From: Variovorax sp. N23 | GTDB taxonomy: Bacteria > Pseudomonadota > Gammaproteobacteria > Burkholderiales > Burkholderiaceae_C | NCBI RefSeq assembly: GCF_025486315.1 | Contig: NZ_JAOOPY010000020.1 | Span: 20,506-84,505 of the forward strand | DNA length: 64,000 nucleotides | Direction: 5' to 3' | Shown here: in pieces, positions 62,203 to 64,000 of the stretch | Layout of the letters: the number at the start of each line of letters is the position of its first letter | Numbering within the stretch: the stretch's first letter is position 1 | Program-made: the position numbers and the translations under genes | The notes under the pieces: generated by a model | Seen by the model: the letters and a program-made list of their open reading frames with translations, nothing else | Told to the model about the DNA's origin: nothing | Database searches by the model: none

Positions 62203-62777
62203 CCGCCGAACCCCACACCGCGCTGCAGGCGCCCTCACCCTGGATCGTGCGTTGGTCGCACCTGGTGCCGCCTGTCGGCGCGGTGCTCGACGTGGCCTGC
62301 GGCGCGGGGCGGCACATGCGCTGGTTCGCCGACCGCGGCCATCCGGCCACCGGCGTCGACCGGGCGGAAGACGCGGTGCAGGCCGCGTCGCGCCATGGGC
62401 GCGTGCTGCAGGCCGACATCGAGGGCGGGCCCTGGCCCTTCGACGGGCGGCAGTTCGCGGCGGTCGTCGTCACCAACTACCTCTGGCGCCCTCGCCTGCC
62501 CGACATCGTGGCGGCGGTGGCGCCGGGCGGGGTGCTGCTCTACGAGACCTTCGCCACCGGCAACGAGACGGTCGGCAAGCCCTCCCGGGCCGACTTCCTG
62601 CTGCAGCCCGGTGAACTGCTCGCCGCCTGCACCGGGCTGCGGGTGGTGGCCTACGAAGACGGCTTCCTGCCGGCGCCGGAGCGCTTCGTGCAGCGCATCG
62701 CCGCAGTTCGGCCGGCTGTGGGGCTCGGTGCATCCCCCGAACGGCACCCCCTCGGCGGCGCCGCGCCGGGTCAGTAG
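62193..62777 (+). CDS. Class I SAM-dependent methyltransferase
   Basis: A protein of about 194 residues with the SAM-binding glycine motif LDVACGAGRHMRWFADRG, the Asp of motif II in VDRAEDAVQAA, motif III-like FAAVVVTNYLWRPRLPD and GGVLLYETFATGNE. The start is uncertain: TTG at 62193 overlaps the end of the small peptide gene by 10 nt, while CTG at 62199 and GTG at 62247 are alternatives. It resembles small TehB/tellurite-resistance-like methyltransferases in the GAGRH motif, but its substrate is unknown. dapA follows after 37 bp. Confidence 0.84.
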   Translation: MLLTAEPHTALQAPSPWIVRWSHLVPPVGAVLDVACGAGRHMRWFADRGHPATGVDRAEDAVQAASRHGRVLQADIEGGPWPFDGRQFAAVVVTNYLWRPRLPDIVAAVAPGGVLLYETFATGNETVGKPSRADFLLQPGELLAACTGLRVVAYEDGFLPAPERFVQRIAAVRPAVGLGASPERHPLGGAAPGQ

Positions 62778-62814
62778 AATGCATCCTTTCGTCCCAACCG
62801 ACAAAGAGATCCCC

Positions 62815-63705
62815 TTGGAGCAACTCACAGGCAGCATCGTCGCGCTCGCCACGCCGATGCATGAAGACGGCAGCGTCGACTACCCCGCCCTGCGCCGGCT
62901 GATCGACTGGCACATCGACGAGGGCACCGACTGCCTGGGCGTGGTCGGCACCACCGGCGAATCCCCCACGGTCGACGTCGAGGAACACTGCGAAATCATC
63001 CGCGTGACGGTCGAGCAGGCCAAGGGCCGCGTGCCCGTCATGGCCGGCTGCGGCGCCAACTCGACCAAGGAAGCGATCGAACTGGCCAAGTTCGCCAAGG
63101 GCGTCGGCGCCGACTCGCAGCTGCAGGTCGTGCCCTACTACAACAAGCCGACGCAGGAAGGCCAGTACCAGCACTTCAAGGCCATCGCCGAAGCGGTGGG
63201 CGACCTGCCCATCGTGCTGTACAACGTGCCCGGCCGCACCGTGGCCGATATGGCGCACGACACCGTGCTGCGCCTGGCGCAGGTGCCCGGCATCATCGGC
63301 ATCAAGGAAGCCACCGGCAACATCGAGCGGGCGCAGTGGCTGATCCGCGACCTGCCCAAGCGCTTCGCCGTCTATTCCGGTGACGACCCCACCGCCGTTG
63401 CGCTCATGCTGTGCGGCGGCCAGGGCAACATCAGCGTCACGGCCAACGTCGCGCCGCGCAAGATGCACGAACTGTGCGTGGCGGCCCTCGCCGGCGACGT
63501 CGCCACGGCCATGCGCATCCAGTTCGAGTTGATGCCGTTGCACCGCAACCTGTTCGTCGAGCCCAACCCCATCCCGTTGAAGTGGGCCATGGCCCGCATG
63601 GGCCTGTGCGGCGGCACGCTGCGCCTGCCCCTGACCGAACTCGGCGAAGCCAGCCGGCCGGCCGTCGAAACCGCCCTGCGCGCCACCGGACTGCTCAAGG
63701 ACTGA
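62815..63705 (+). CDS. dapA: 4-hydroxy-tetrahydrodipicolinate synthase
   Basis: The enzyme condenses pyruvate with aspartate semialdehyde, the first committed step of lysine/diaminopimelate synthesis. Features are ITGSIVALATPM-like opening (QLTGSIVALATPMHEDGSVD), GTTGESPTV, the proton-relay Tyr in IVLYNVPGRT, and the Schiff-base Lys in PGIIGIKEATGN. I chose the TTG at 62815, which gives 296 residues, the family length, with AAAGAG upstream; an ATG at 62779 would add 12 residues but falls in a TAGAAT promoter-like sequence. bamC follows, as in related genomes. Confidence 0.96.
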   Translation: MEQLTGSIVALATPMHEDGSVDYPALRRLIDWHIDEGTDCLGVVGTTGESPTVDVEEHCEIIRVTVEQAKGRVPVMAGCGANSTKEAIELAKFAKGVGADSQLQVVPYYNKPTQEGQYQHFKAIAEAVGDLPIVLYNVPGRTVADMAHDTVLRLAQVPGIIGIKEATGNIERAQWLIRDLPKRFAVYSGDDPTAVALMLCGGQGNISVTANVAPRKMHELCVAALAGDVATAMRIQFELMPLHRNLFVEPNPIPLKWAMARMGLCGGTLRLPLTELGEASRPAVETALRATGLLKD

Positions 63706-63817
63706 GCGGTCCGCCGGGCCCACCGCATTTCCACGCAACCTTTTGCACGCGGCCGACTCCCACGGGGCGGCCGATACGGCCTCGATTGATCGAACCATTC
63801 CACCAAGGAAGACGACG

Positions 63818-64000
63818 TTGAAGAATTTTTCGCGATTCGCACTGCTGGCCCTGATCGCCAGCCTGTCCGCCTGCTCGGTGCTCGAGAGCGACAAGATCGA
63901 CTACAAGAGCGCCGGCAAGGCCCCGACGCTGGAGGTGCCGCCCGACCTGAGCCAGCTGTCGCGTGAAAACCGCTACGCCGTGCCCGGCGGCCCCGTGTCG
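63818..64000 (+). CDS. bamC: Outer membrane assembly lipoprotein BamC (3' partial)
   Basis: The first 61 codons of BamC (NlpB), a lipoprotein of the Bam complex that inserts outer-membrane proteins. A TTG start with AAGGAAG 6 nt upstream leads to a lipoprotein signal (FALLALIASLSACS, lipobox LSAC). The mature start DKIDYKSAGKAPTLEVPPDL is the conserved BamC N-terminus that binds BamD. The gene runs off the window. It follows dapA by 112 bp. Confidence 0.92.
   Translation, partial: MKNFSRFALLALIASLSACSVLESDKIDYKSAGKAPTLEVPPDLSQLSRENRYAVPGGPVS

Overview
The window is a GC-rich (about two-thirds G+C) bacterial chromosome segment with dense, often translationally coupled operons. Gene content (acdR-acdS, several Bug/TctC binding proteins, the dapA-bamC order, parC/parE) points to a betaproteobacterium of the order Burkholderiales, most like Variovorax or another Comamonadaceae member. 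That placement is inference from gene content. I saw no rRNA, tRNA, CRISPR array or intact insertion sequence.

Layout. 1-2.2 kb: transglutaminase-like protein (5' end missing), RidA, GNAT. 2.2-10 kb (minus): a complete peptide ABC importer followed by two M20 peptidases, with a divergent LysR gene at 10.2 kb. 11.2-13.3 kb: an AceE-tail-like orphan, ACC deaminase acdS and its divergent Lrp-type regulator acdR. 13.7-20.5 kb (minus): a 2-ketogluconate-type operon (kguE, kguK, kguD-like dehydrogenase, ptxS) joined to a polar-amino-acid-type ABC importer. A perfect PtxS palindrome lies in front of the first gene. 20.7-32.7 kb (plus): a five-gene locus of TolC-like protein, HlyD adaptor, a giant DUF4347/Ig-repeat protein, a second HlyD-like protein and an M50 protease-HlyD fusion. 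No ABC ATPase is present. 32.7-35.3 kb: FAD monooxygenase, membrane-anchored ABM protein, truncated DapA-family gene.

35.3-39.8 kb is an AT-rich island carrying two adjacent reverse transcriptases that match the DRT3 anti-phage architecture. A downstream structured region has an ACACACA tract and an intrinsic terminator, and is a candidate for the system's ncRNA. Truncated metabolic genes flank the island on both sides (DapA-like left, CaiB-like right).

40.3-48.2 kb: ureidoglycolate lyase, a small membrane protein with a PrsW-type protease, MFS transporter with divergent ArsR-like regulator, and a 1156-residue membrane patatin. 48.3-54.3 kb: a catabolic operon (two Bug proteins, amidohydrolase, CoA transferase, CitE-like lyase) with a divergent LysR gene and a LysR-type box between them. 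54.3-54.65 kb: a broken opgC remnant. 54.8-64 kb: housekeeping genes parC, a lytic transglycosylase, parE, an MFS transporter, a 46-residue membrane peptide, a methyltransferase, dapA and the start of bamC.

The most notable loci are the DRT3-like island with its candidate ncRNA, the ABC-less giant-protein export locus, and the PtxS-controlled kgu operon that appears to have adopted an amino-acid-type ABC importer.
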